Positions 35,428 through 43,270 of a stretch of 64,000 bases of DNA are shown here, one piece after another. Position numbers and translations under genes: made by a program. The DNA lies in the NCBI RefSeq assembly GCF_024296665.1, contig NZ_CP100762.1, positions 3,100,001-3,164,000 of the forward strand. Direction: 5' to 3'. The notes below the pieces were generated by a model that saw only the letters and a program-made list of their open reading frames with translations, did no database searches and was not told the DNA's origin. Position 1 is the first letter of the stretch, and every line of letters starts with the position of its first letter. The stretch is from Salinilacihabitans rarus. Lineage in GTDB: Archaea > Halobacteriota > Halobacteria > Halobacteriales > Natrialbaceae.

Positions 35428-36309
35428 TCAGAGCAGGCCGGTCTTCTGGAGCTTCATCAGGTCCTCGGTGTCGAGGGTCTCGCCTTCCTTGAACTTCTGG
35501 TAGATCTCCTCGGCCTCGGCCTTGGCCTCCTCTTTCTTCTTGTCGCGGGCGGACTTGCGCTGCTTTTCCTCCTGCTTGTCCATCTCGCGCAGGCGCTTCT
35601 GGACGCGGACGAAGTCCTCGTGGTGGCGGTCCGCGGCCTCCTGGGCCTCGACGAACTTCTCGTGCATCTCGTCGGCCTCGTCGCGGATGTCGTCGGCCTC
35701 GCGATAGGCCTCGATCATCTTGTTGTGGTGCTCCTGGGCCTCGTCGGCCAGCGTCGTCACCTTCTGGTGGTGTGTCGACGCCTCGGCGCGGACCTCCTCG
35801 GCCTCCTCGACGAGCTCTTCGAGGTCGTCGTTTTGCTCGAGTTTCTCCTTTCGGTCGGCGTACTCCTCGCGTTTGGCCTCGATCTTCTCGATGAGTTCGC
35901 GCTCCTCCTCGCTCGAGAGGACCTCCGTCTGCTGTTTGAACTCGAGCTGTTCGATCTCCTCTTCGAGCTCTTCGAGGTCCTTGCCCTCGTCGAGCTCCAT
36001 GTCCGACTTGAGCTGCTCGACCTTGTCGAACAGCTCGTTGGCCTCCGCGTTGAGCTCGTTGCGCTTCTGTTTGTGCTCCTGGACCTGCTCGTTGAGCTCG
36101 TCGCGCTTCTCGCGGTGCTCCTGGGCCTCGTCGACCTTCTCGCGCGTCTTCGCGTTGAGTTCGTCGCGCTTCGACGCGCGTTCAGAAGCCATCTGGTTCA
36201 GCTCGTTGCGTCGGTCTCGCAGTTGACCGGCCTTCTTGATGAGCTGTCCCTTGGATTTGTTCTCGAGTTCGTCGTCCGTGAGTTCGATGTTCTTCGATTC
36301 GTCTACCAT
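35428..36309 (-). CDS. Coiled-coil protein, COG1340/DUF7121
   Basis: 293-residue protein that is nearly all coiled coil, with heptad-like charged repeats (RDRRNELNQMASERASKRDE; KRDELNEQVQEHKQKRNELN; VRAEASTHHQKVTTLADEAQ). It belongs to the archaeal COG1340 coiled-coil proteins; a structural or RNA/ribosome-associated role has been proposed for the eukaryotic relative BFR1 but is not shown here. The end (GETLDTEDLMKLQKTGLL) is typical. It uses lysine much more than neighbouring proteins, likely for coil packing. Confidence 0.9.
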   Translation of the reverse strand: MVDESKNIELTDDELENKSKGQLIKKAGQLRDRRNELNQMASERASKRDELNAKTREKVDEAQEHREKRDELNEQVQEHKQKRNELNAEANELFDKVEQLKSDMELDEGKDLEELEEEIEQLEFKQQTEVLSSEEERELIEKIEAKREEYADRKEKLEQNDDLEELVEEAEEVRAEASTHHQKVTTLADEAQEHHNKMIEAYREADDIRDEADEMHEKFVEAQEAADRHHEDFVRVQKRLREMDKQEEKQRKSARDKKKEEAKAEAEEIYQKFKEGETLDTEDLMKLQKTGLL

Positions 36310-36454
36310 GTGTTACTCAAACCTCTGTGCCATACCGCACCGCAGAGCGTCCGCTCGCGACCTGCGAAACCTCGGTGAATAAGATTCCCTGTCATCGATC
36401 GTCGAGCGATACGCGCCCCGGTGGCGTTCTGGTACCGGCTACTACTGCCGCCCA

Positions 36455-36466
36455 CAATTTAAATGT
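36455..36466 (-). promoter_or_regulatory. AT-rich palindrome upstream of the coiled-coil gene
   Basis: ATTTAAAT within ACAATTTAAATG is a strong TATA candidate. If it serves the minus-strand coiled-coil gene, the transcript would have a leader of about 120 bases, long for a haloarchaeon. A nearer box (CTTATTC, about 36378-36384) is the alternative. Confidence 0.35.
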
Positions 36467-36511
36467 ACCGGTGTTCGTAATCGTGGAAACCGTTAGCAGG
36501 CGCCTCCGTCG

Positions 36512-36534
36512 CTCGTGTGAGGGAGTCACACGAG
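36512..36534. terminator. Perfect 9-bp stem-loop after the GH2-like gene
   Basis: CTCGTGTGA and TCACACGAG flank a 5-base loop (GGGAG), 13 bp downstream of the minus-strand stop of the GH2-like gene. It could end that transcript or bind a regulator; no U-run follows on the minus strand. Confidence 0.4.
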
Positions 36535-36546
36535 TCCGCCGCGGAG

Positions 36547-38364
36547 TTATAAACGATACCGGTTACGGACCGTCCGATCGCCGACGTCGACCGTCACCTC
36601 GACCCGGTCTGCGTCCCGCGGAATCTCGACCGCGCCGGCGCTTGCGCGCCCGTGGACGTCGACCGCGACGGTCTCGGCGCCCTCGTTCCCGCCGGCCCGC
36701 CAGTCCACCGTCGCCTCGACCTCCCGCGGCCCGTCGTTGAGGAGGGTGAGCCCGACGGTTCCGGGCGCGGGCGGCGCGTCCAGCACCGCCTGCACCGGCT
36801 CGTAGGCGGCCGCGACCGCCGCGGCCGACGGCTTCTCGGAGCCGTCGGCCGCGAGGACGCCCGGGCCACCGTCGGGCGACCCGTCCCGCAGCGCCGGCCC
36901 GACGACGGCCCCGCTCCCGTGCCGGCGCAGCCCCTCGACGACGGTCTTCAGCGTCGACGCCTGGTAGCGCCGGGAGGCCGCCGCGTCGCCGGCCCGCCGT
37001 TCGAACACCGCCGGATCGACGCCCGGCACGGCCCCGGGGTCGGCGTCGTCGTGCGACAGCGACGGCGCCTCGAGGCCGCCGACGACCGTCCCCAGCGCGG
37101 GATAGCGTTCGAGCAGCCAGTCGACGTCGGCGGCGTCGAGGTAGCGCCAGCCCAGCGACAGGTGGGTCGCGTCGGCGCCGGTCCCCGGCGGGCCGGCGAC
37201 CGGCACCGCGGCGATGCCGTCGGGGACGCGCGCCGCGATCGCGTCGGCGTCGCCCCGCTCGTCCTCGGCGCGCCACGCCCGGTACCGGAACTTGAGCTTC
37301 GAGAGGAGACCACCCCCGAGCGGCGTCTCGAAGGGGTCGACGAGGTCGCTGGCGACGCCGACCGCCGCCAGACTCGGGTGTGACCGGTACTCGTCGACGA
37401 GCGCGTCGACCAGTTCGCGGCCGCGGTCGGCGTCGCGGCCACCGCCGGCGGGCAGGTCCTGCCAGACGAGCACGCCGGCCTCGTCGCAGGCCGCGTACAG
37501 TTCGCGGGACGGGACGTGACCGCGGACGCGAAGGAGGGTCGCGTTCGCCTCGACGGCGCGGCGGACGTCCTCGCGGGGGTCGCCGCCCGGAAGCCGGGCG
37601 AACCCGCGCGCGCGGATCCGGCGGCCGTTGACGCGGAAGCCGTCCGCGTCGCGCTCGATCGTCCGCAACCCGACGATCCGCTCGATCGCCTCCTCGCCGA
37701 GTTTCGCCCGGATCGCGTACCGGTGTTGCGGGCCGTACCCTCGCGGCCACCACAGCGACGGGTCTCGCACGTCGAGGCGCTTCGAGACCGTCGTCCGCTC
37801 GCCGGCGGCCGCCGACACGGGGATCCGGTCCATCGACGCGCCGCCGCGGAACCCCTCGGGGCGCATCGACAGCGTCACCGTGTCGTCGATCCCCTCGCCC
37901 GCGTCGACGGTGACGTCGACGTCGACGACCGCGCCGTCGTCGGTCAGCCGCGGGGTCGCCGCGAGGGATTCGAGGAACGTCGGCGGCCGAACGTCGAGGT
38001 CGACCTCCCAGCGGGCGCCGGGGTCGGCGGCGGCCCCGTCGTCTTCGGGTGCGACGACCAGTTCGTTCCCCCCCGCCGGGTCGAACTCGAACCGCGCGGG
38101 GACGAACCCCGGGTCGTGCTCGCCGCGATCGACCCCGTTGATCCAGACTCGTGCGCGCCCGTACCCGCCGCGAAGCCGGATGAACGCCCGTTCGTCGGCG
38201 CGCGCACGCGGATCGCCGAACGTCACCCGGTACGCGATCGGATCGTCGGCCGCCGCGAACTCCGACGCTCGACCGGGAGCGGACACCGGAACCCACTCCT
38301 CGACCGTCGGCGGGTCGTCGTCGCCGCTCGCCGCGACGACGCCGCCGGTCCACTTGCCAGCCAT
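36547..38364 (-). CDS. Glycoside hydrolase family 2-like protein, acid/base motif missing
   Basis: 605-residue protein with GH2 architecture: an N-terminal sugar-binding-like jelly roll (LRGGYGRARVWINGVDRGEH), an immunoglobulin-like middle, and a TIM-barrel start (FRVNGRRIRARGFARLPGGD, ELYAACDEAGVLVWQDLPAG). In active GH2 enzymes the acid/base site reads Asn-Glu after the HPS-type strand; here HPSLAAVGVASDLVD has Ser339-Asp340 instead. A candidate nucleophile Glu remains (VVGGLEAPSL). It may bind or weakly cleave a glycan. The ATG at 38364 begins a typical start. Confidence 0.78.
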   Translation of the reverse strand: MAGKWTGGVVAASGDDDPPTVEEWVPVSAPGRASEFAAADDPIAYRVTFGDPRARADERAFIRLRGGYGRARVWINGVDRGEHDPGFVPARFEFDPAGGNELVVAPEDDGAAADPGARWEVDLDVRPPTFLESLAATPRLTDDGAVVDVDVTVDAGEGIDDTVTLSMRPEGFRGGASMDRIPVSAAAGERTTVSKRLDVRDPSLWWPRGYGPQHRYAIRAKLGEEAIERIVGLRTIERDADGFRVNGRRIRARGFARLPGGDPREDVRRAVEANATLLRVRGHVPSRELYAACDEAGVLVWQDLPAGGGRDADRGRELVDALVDEYRSHPSLAAVGVASDLVDPFETPLGGGLLSKLKFRYRAWRAEDERGDADAIAARVPDGIAAVPVAGPPGTGADATHLSLGWRYLDAADVDWLLERYPALGTVVGGLEAPSLSHDDADPGAVPGVDPAVFERRAGDAAASRRYQASTLKTVVEGLRRHGSGAVVGPALRDGSPDGGPGVLAADGSEKPSAAAVAAAYEPVQAVLDAPPAPGTVGLTLLNDGPREVEATVDWRAGGNEGAETVAVDVHGRASAGAVEIPRDADRVEVTVDVGDRTVRNRYRL

Positions 38365-38506
38365 TACCGCGGAAGAGCGAACCCCGGGCTGATAGGTGTT
38401 CCGACGTTCGTGAATCTTTCGGCCGTCGTCACGTCGCCCGTCGCTACTTTCACTTTCACTCTCCTGTTGGCGTAGCTTGAGGGGCGTCCCCGTCGAATCC
38501 GAAGCC

Positions 38507-38659
38507 GTGCTCGACCAGTTATCGTCCACCTGCGAGGTCTGCGACGCGGCGCTCGGCGAGGAGCGACTGATCCTCTCGATGACGACCGACGCCGGCACCC
38601 GGCGCGCCTACGAGTGTTCCTGCGGGGCCGTCGTCGTCACCGTCGTCGGCCCTAGATGA
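38507..38659 (+). CDS. Small Cys4 zinc-ribbon protein
   Basis: About 50 residues with C9/C12 (CEVC) and C37/C39 (CSC) spaced by 24 residues, a probable zinc-binding micro-protein. The GTG at 38507 is tentative; a TTG at 38477 extends the frame by ten residues. It is divergent from the GH2-like gene and overlaps the 3' end of cetZ by eight bases on the opposite strand. No family name is recalled. Confidence 0.6.
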   Translation: MLDQLSSTCEVCDAALGEERLILSMTTDAGTRRAYECSCGAVVVTVVGPR

Positions 38660-39734
38660 GGTCTTCGAGGCGGTCGTCTACTAGCTGTTCGGCCGGGTCC
38701 TCCTGTGGCTCGTCCGCGCTCTCGCGGGCCTCGCGGGCCCGTTGCATGAACTCCTCGATCCGCTCGGAGCGCTCGGCGCCGCCGAGCAGGACGAGCGCGG
38801 CAAGCCGGTCGCTCTCGAGCGGGAAGTCGCCGCCACGGACCTGCATGCTCTCGGTCTCGTCTTCGAGCCAGCGTCGCGCGCGCTCGACGCCCTTGCGCGG
38901 GATCACCTCGGGGTCGCCGGCGATCACGAGCAGGGCGGCCTCGGCCGTCGTCGCCTCGGGGAGACTCGTCCCGGTGAACAGCGCGTTCCGCGCGACGGTC
39001 GTCGTCGTCCGGATGTTCTCGCCGCCGTCCTCGCTCGCGACCGCGCTGGCGTAGCCGAGGGCCGCGACGCCGCCGCCCCGGAGGGTGTTGATCACCTCGC
39101 TGGAGTCGACCACGCTCTCGGCGACGCCCTCGACGGCCTCGCCGGCGGCGAACAGCAGGCCGACCCGGCGGGCGATCTTCTCGTTGATCCGCTCGAAGGC
39201 GCCCTCGACGCTCTCGCCCTGTTCGTGCCACGCGTCGTTGTCGATCAACAGCGTCGCGTCGGCCTCCCGGACGACCGTCTTCAGCGAGCGGCCGGCGTTG
39301 GCCTGATAGAGCGCGCCCTCGTTCCGTCCCGGCAGGATGCCGAGCGCGTAGACCGGCACGTCGTACACCCGCTGGAGGTTGTGGACCACCACCGGCGCGC
39401 CGCCGCTGCCGGTCCCGCCGCCGAGACCCGCGACGACGAATATCGCCTCCGCGCGGGAGGTGACGTGCCCGTCGAGCGCGTCGAGTATCTCGTCGATGTC
39501 GGCCTGTGCGACCTCGGTCCCCAGTTCGTTGTCCGCGCCGACGCCGTGACCGTTCACCCGATCCTGCCCGATCAGGAGGGTGTCGACGAACTCGATCGAG
39601 CGGAGGTCGGCCTCGGCGGAGTTGATCGCGAGCGCGCCCTGTACCGCGTCGAAGCCCATCTCCGCGTCGAAGCGAGCGAGTCGTTCGGTTACTTTGCCGC
39701 CGGCCTGTCCCACACCGATCAGGGCGACCTTCAT
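38652..39734 (-). CDS. cetZ: CetZ-type tubulin-like protein
   Basis: 360-residue archaeal tubulin-superfamily GTPase of the CetZ group, which controls haloarchaeal cell shape and motility. The start MKVALIGVGQAGGKVTERLA differs from the FtsZ pattern and is the CetZ form; the signature loop is [13 protein letters not shown]. It lacks the N-terminal extension of FtsZ1. Which CetZ paralogue it is cannot be fixed without a tree. The ATG at 39734 is preceded by a purine-rich GAGAGGGGG stretch that could act as a ribosome binding site. Confidence 0.9.
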   Translation of the reverse strand: MKVALIGVGQAGGKVTERLARFDAEMGFDAVQGALAINSAEADLRSIEFVDTLLIGQDRVNGHGVGADNELGTEVAQADIDEILDALDGHVTSRAEAIFVVAGLGGGTGSGGAPVVVHNLQRVYDVPVYALGILPGRNEGALYQANAGRSLKTVVREADATLLIDNDAWHEQGESVEGAFERINEKIARRVGLLFAAGEAVEGVAESVVDSSEVINTLRGGGVAALGYASAVASEDGGENIRTTTTVARNALFTGTSLPEATTAEAALLVIAGDPEVIPRKGVERARRWLEDETESMQVRGGDFPLESDRLAALVLLGGAERSERIEEFMQRAREARESADEPQEDPAEQLVDDRLEDLI

Positions 39735-39779
39735 ACGCCCCCTCTCTCCCGGGGTTGTGTTGAATCTTGTGAACGTCAG

Positions 39780-39785
39780 TTTAAG
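39780..39785. promoter_or_regulatory. TTTAAG box between cetZ and the DUF5791 region
   Basis: TTTAAG (CTTAAA on the minus strand) lies 30 bp before a GTG at 39810 on the plus strand and about 48 bp before the cetZ ATG on the minus strand, so it may serve either direction. Confidence 0.4.
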
Positions 39786-39809
39786 TTGGATAACGCGGCC
39801 AGACCGTCC

Positions 39810-40100
39810 GTGCGAACGCCAGTCGAACGGCGCTCGTCCGGCGAGACCGAGACGCCGTGTTCGTGTACCGCATCGTTCGCGGGCGAGACGCTCGTCCTCG
39901 ACGCCGCCGACTGCGACGGGACCCTCGCGTCGGCGCCCGACTGCCGCGAGACGGTCGTGGCGCGACTCGCCGCCCGCGCCGGACCGGTCGCGGCCGTCGC
40001 CGCCGAATCCGGGCTGGCGGTCGTCGCCGAGGCGGTCGACGGCTACGGCGCGCTCGCCCCGAAGGCAACCCCTTTCAGGCCGACGCCCGTCCCCCCGGGT
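39810..40100 (+). other. Cys-rich module open in frame into DUF5791
   Basis: From GTG 39810 the frame has no stop and runs into the DUF5791 gene. The 97 residues are protein-like: ETPCSCTASFAGETLVLDAA, DCDGTLASAPDCRETVVARL. The cysteine pattern resembles the N-terminal module of haloarchaeal type II/IV secretion ATPases. It could be an N-terminal extension, a fragment of such a gene, or chance openness in GC-rich DNA. A TTTAAG box 30 bp upstream supports expression; a second box (CCTTTCAGG, ~40071-40079) before the DUF5791 ATG supports a separate start there. Confidence 0.45.
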
Positions 40101-40526
40101 ATGTTCTACGAGCAGCGAACGACGGCGCCCGACTCGCCGGCGGACCTCCGCGCGGAGTACGAGACGGACCTCGCGGGCGTTCTCGACCGGGTCGACCTCT
40201 CGGAGGCGGTCGCGACGACCGGGATCGAGCGCGAGCGCCTCGAAGCGCTCCGCGACGGCGACTCGCCGTCCCTCTCGCTGGCGGAGGCCGCCGCGATCCT
40301 GGCGCTCGACGAGGGCGAACCCGACGCCGAGACGATCGAGACGATGGCGACCGAGCACCTGCTGCTCGGGATGTCGACCGCGGTGCTCGACGTCGAGACC
40401 GTCGAGAGCGAACTCGACATCGACCTCGACGCCAAGGAGGTCCAGCAGAAGATCGAACGCCGCGCCCCGATGTCGTTCGCGGAGTTCGTCCACGTCCAGT
40501 ACGTGATCGCCGACCGGATGTCCTAG
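40101..40526 (+). CDS. DUF5791 family protein
   Basis: 141-residue haloarchaeal protein beginning MFYEQRTTAPDSPADLRAEY, then a HTH-like helix pair (LSEAVATTGIERERLEALRD, SPSLSLAEAAAILALDEGEP) and a C-terminal KIERRAPMSFAEFVHVQYVI. It matches DUF5791, of unknown function. The ATG at 40101 is chosen because conserved sequence starts there and a CCTTTCAGG box lies ~25 bp upstream; the frame is open further upstream into a separate Cys-rich module. Confidence 0.8.
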   Translation: MFYEQRTTAPDSPADLRAEYETDLAGVLDRVDLSEAVATTGIERERLEALRDGDSPSLSLAEAAAILALDEGEPDAETIETMATEHLLLGMSTAVLDVETVESELDIDLDAKEVQQKIERRAPMSFAEFVHVQYVIADRMS

Positions 40527-40602
40527 GGGCGGAACGCCGGCCGTCCGCTCGCCCGACACCGGACGGCGGTGCGATTATGTCCCCGGCGTCCCGAGGTGGC
40601 GT

Positions 40603-41502
40603 ATGCGCGTCGCGATCCTCGGCTGTGGCTACGTCGGCCTCGAACTCGGCCGGCAACTCGCGGAGCGAGGCCACGAGGCGATCGGCGTCCGCCGATCGGA
40701 CGAGGGCATCGAGCGAATCGACGCGGCCGGCTTCGCGGCCGTGCGCGCGGACGTAACCGCCCCGGAGGACCTGACGGCGGTCCCCGACGTCGACGCGGTG
40801 GTCTTCGCCGCGAGCAGCGGCGGCCGGGGCGCGGCGGCCGCCCGCGAGGTGTACGTCGAGGGGCTCGACGCCGCCGTCGAGGCGTTCGGCGAGCGCGAGA
40901 CGCCCCCGGATCGGCTCGTCTACACCTCCTCGACGGGCGTCCACGGCGACCACGGCGGCGACTGGGTCGACGAGGGGACGCCGATCGAACCGACCACGGA
41001 GAAGACCGAGGTCCTCGCGGCGGCCGAGCGGCTCGCCCTCGATCGTCCGCCCGAGTACGGCTTCGAGGGGACGGTCGCCCGCTACGCCGGGCTGTACGGC
41101 CCCGACCGGTACCGCCTCGACCGCTACCTCGACGGGCCGGTGACGGAGGGCTACCTCAACATGGTCCACCGCGACGACGCCGCCGGCGCGGTCCGGTTCC
41201 TGCTGGAGGAGGACCTCGCCCGCGGCGAGGTCGTGCAGGTGGTCGACGACGAACCCGTCTCGAAGTGGGCGTTCGCCGACTGGCTCGCCGACGAGTGCGG
41301 CGTCGAGCGCCCGCCCAAGCGGACGAAGGCGGAGCGACTGGCGGCGGGCGACCTCTCGGCGGCCGCGCGGCGGCGGCTCCTGACGAGCAAGCGCTGTTCG
41401 AACGGGAAACTCCGCTCGCTGGGCTACGAGTTCGCCCATCCCACGTTCCGGGAGGGGTACCGCGCCGCGGTCGAGACGTACCGGCGAGGCGAGACGCCCT
41501 AG
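40603..41502 (+). CDS. NAD-dependent epimerase/dehydratase (extended SDR)
   Basis: 299-residue Rossmann protein: GCGYVGLELGRQLAERGHEA nucleotide site, VDAVVFAASSG, YTSSTGVHGDHGGDWVDEGT as the Ser-containing strand, and VARYAGLYGPDR. The usual Tyr-x-x-x-Lys of SDR enzymes is replaced by TEKTEVLAA, as in YeeZ-like members, so oxidoreductase activity is not certain. The ATG at 40603 begins the nucleotide-binding strand. Confidence 0.82.
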   Translation: MRVAILGCGYVGLELGRQLAERGHEAIGVRRSDEGIERIDAAGFAAVRADVTAPEDLTAVPDVDAVVFAASSGGRGAAAAREVYVEGLDAAVEAFGERETPPDRLVYTSSTGVHGDHGGDWVDEGTPIEPTTEKTEVLAAAERLALDRPPEYGFEGTVARYAGLYGPDRYRLDRYLDGPVTEGYLNMVHRDDAAGAVRFLLEEDLARGEVVQVVDDEPVSKWAFADWLADECGVERPPKRTKAERLAAGDLSAAARRRLLTSKRCSNGKLRSLGYEFAHPTFREGYRAAVETYRRGETP

Positions 41503-41594
41503 ACCGGCGTCTCGCTCGCTGTCGCCGCTATCGACGACCCGCGGCTGGTGACAATCATGAGAAGGTTCATGGTCGTTCGATTTGAGTGTCGCGT

Positions 41595-42770
41595 ATGAGC
41601 TACCGGGGCGACGGGGCGGCCGGCGAACCGGTCGTCGCTGCGGTCGCCGACTCGCTGGAGGCCGTCGACCCGCTGGTCCTCTCGCTGCTCGTCCTCGGCG
41701 TCGTCGCGCTCGTCGTCGGCGGCTGGTGGGTCGTCCGCTGGTTCCGGCGGCCGCCGGGGGTGCGACTCCAGCGGGTCCTCGCGAAACAGGAGGCGGTGAC
41801 GGTGCTGATGCACCCGAACCCCGACCCCGACGCGATGGCGTGTGCGATGGGAGTCGCCGCGATCGCCGACGCCGTCGACACGGAGACGACGCTCCAGTAC
41901 CCCGGCGAGATCCGCCACCAGGAGAACCGCGCGTTCCGGACGGTCCTCGACCTCGACCTCGAGCACATCGAGTCGGCGGGCGACCTCGCCTCCGAGACCG
42001 TCGTCCTCGTCGATCACAACACTCCGCGGGGGTTCACCGGCGGCCAGACGATCGAGCCGCTGGCCGTCGTCGACCACCACCCCGGCAACGGCGCCGGCAC
42101 GGCGTTCACCGACGTCCGCACCGACTACGGCGCGGCCTCGACGGTCGTCGTCGAGTACCTCGAGGAGATCGGGGCGACGGTGGCCCCCGAGGAGGAGGGC
42201 GACGACGAGTTCGTCGTCTCGCCGGAACTCGCGACCGGTCTCCTCTACGGGATCCAGTCCGATACGAACCACCTGACGAAGGGCTGTTCGGCCGCCGACT
42301 TCGACGCCTGCGCGTACCTCTTCCCCGGGATCGACGAGGACCTCCTCGACCGGATCGCCAACCCGCAGGTCAGCGACGACGTCCTGCAGGTGAAAGCGGA
42401 CGCGATCACCGACAAGCGCGTCGAGGGCTCGTTCGCCATCTGCGACGTCGGCGAGGTCGAGAACGTCGACGCCATCCCGCAGGCGGCGGACGAACTCATG
42501 CACCTCGAGGGGGTGACGGCGGTCGTCGTCTACGGCGAGAACGACGGGACGATGCACCTCTCGGGACGGTCCCGGGACGACCGCGTCCACATGGGCGAGG
42601 CGCTCAGCCACGCCGTCGGCGACATCCCGATGGCGAACGCCGGCGGCCACGCCCGGATGGGCGGCGGTCAGCTCTCGGTCGACCACATGAACGGCATCGG
42701 CCCCTCCGACGGGATCAGCAAGGCCGAGTTCGAGGAACGGATCTTCTCCGCGATGGCCGGCGAACGCTAG
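41595..42770 (+). CDS. DHH/DHHA1 family phosphoesterase, membrane-anchored
   Basis: 391-residue RecJ-like phosphoesterase. An N-terminal helix (LVLSLLVLGVVALVVGGWWV) precedes metal-site motifs VLMHPNPDPDAMACAMG, VLVDHNTPRG and VDHHPGN, with QSDTNHLTK, and the DHHA1 part ends in NAGGHARMGGGQL. These are the four motifs of DHH enzymes that cleave cyclic dinucleotides, nanoRNA or single-stranded DNA; the substrate is open. The ATG at 41595 places the helix at the start. It overlaps the end of a short antisense frame at 42767. Confidence 0.9.
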   Translation: MSYRGDGAAGEPVVAAVADSLEAVDPLVLSLLVLGVVALVVGGWWVVRWFRRPPGVRLQRVLAKQEAVTVLMHPNPDPDAMACAMGVAAIADAVDTETTLQYPGEIRHQENRAFRTVLDLDLEHIESAGDLASETVVLVDHNTPRGFTGGQTIEPLAVVDHHPGNGAGTAFTDVRTDYGAASTVVVEYLEEIGATVAPEEEGDDEFVVSPELATGLLYGIQSDTNHLTKGCSAADFDACAYLFPGIDEDLLDRIANPQVSDDVLQVKADAITDKRVEGSFAICDVGEVENVDAIPQAADELMHLEGVTAVVVYGENDGTMHLSGRSRDDRVHMGEALSHAVGDIPMANAGGHARMGGGQLSVDHMNGIGPSDGISKAEFEERIFSAMAGER

Positions 42771-42865
42771 CGACGGTCGCGGCCGCGGACGAACGCGGCG
42801 AGGGCCGCCGCGTTGGCCGTCTCGCCGCGGTCGTCGAGTCGCGCGAGGAGGGCGCCGTAGCTCAC
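42767..42865 (-). CDS. Possible 32-residue protein
   Basis: GTG at 42865 opens MSYGALLARLDDRGETANAA-LAAFVRGRDRR, ending on a stop that shares CTAG with the DHH gene stop. A haloarchaeal-type box (ACCGTTTTGCC, ~42890-42900) is ~28 bp upstream. Alone this is weak support; it could be chance. Confidence 0.3.
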   Translation of the reverse strand: MSYGALLARLDDRGETANAAALAAFVRGRDRR

Positions 42866-42979
42866 ACGCACGTTCCCACGGGCGACGGCAAAACGGTTGT
42901 CGACGCGCCACAGGGATCCCCGGTCGGCGGTCGGGACGCTGGGCCGGCTGGAGCCGGGAAAAGGAGGCGTTTCGGTCGG

Positions 42980-43150
42980 CTACCGGATCTCCTTCCACTC
43001 CCGACCGCAGTCGGGGCAGGTCCGGATCGTCGCGATGGAGTCGGGATCGTTCGTCGTCTTCAGCGGCTTCTCGCACTCGGCGCAGGTTACCCGTTCGTAG
43101 GTGTCCTTCTCGAGTTCGCCTTCGCGAAGCGCCTTCCGGATGGAGTTCAT
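42980..43150 (-). CDS. HVO_0758-type zinc-finger micro-protein
   Basis: 56-residue protein with C23/C26 and C45/C48 (CAEC and CPDC) spaced for one zinc site. The start NSIRKALREGELEKDTYERV matches the HVO_0758 family of haloarchaeal zinc-finger proteins as I recall it. Such micro-proteins are often regulators or interaction adaptors. It converges with the DHH phosphoesterase side and is read divergently from the MFS gene. Confidence 0.85.
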   Translation of the reverse strand: MNSIRKALREGELEKDTYERVTCAECEKPLKTTNDPDSIATIRTCPDCGREWKEIR

Positions 43151-43270
43151 GTTCGCCCTTTACGGAGGTGGAGGTGAAAAAGACAGGGGGCCGTTCTCGA
43201 TGTCGTGTCGGCGAGCGGACAATGCTTCGATTCGAAAGGGTTGAAACGACGGTGACCCTACCACCCGAGG

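Noticed and set aside
38742-40526. 594-residue plus-strand frame through cetZ
   Set aside because: Most of it is antisense to cetZ; only 39810-40526 looks protein-like.
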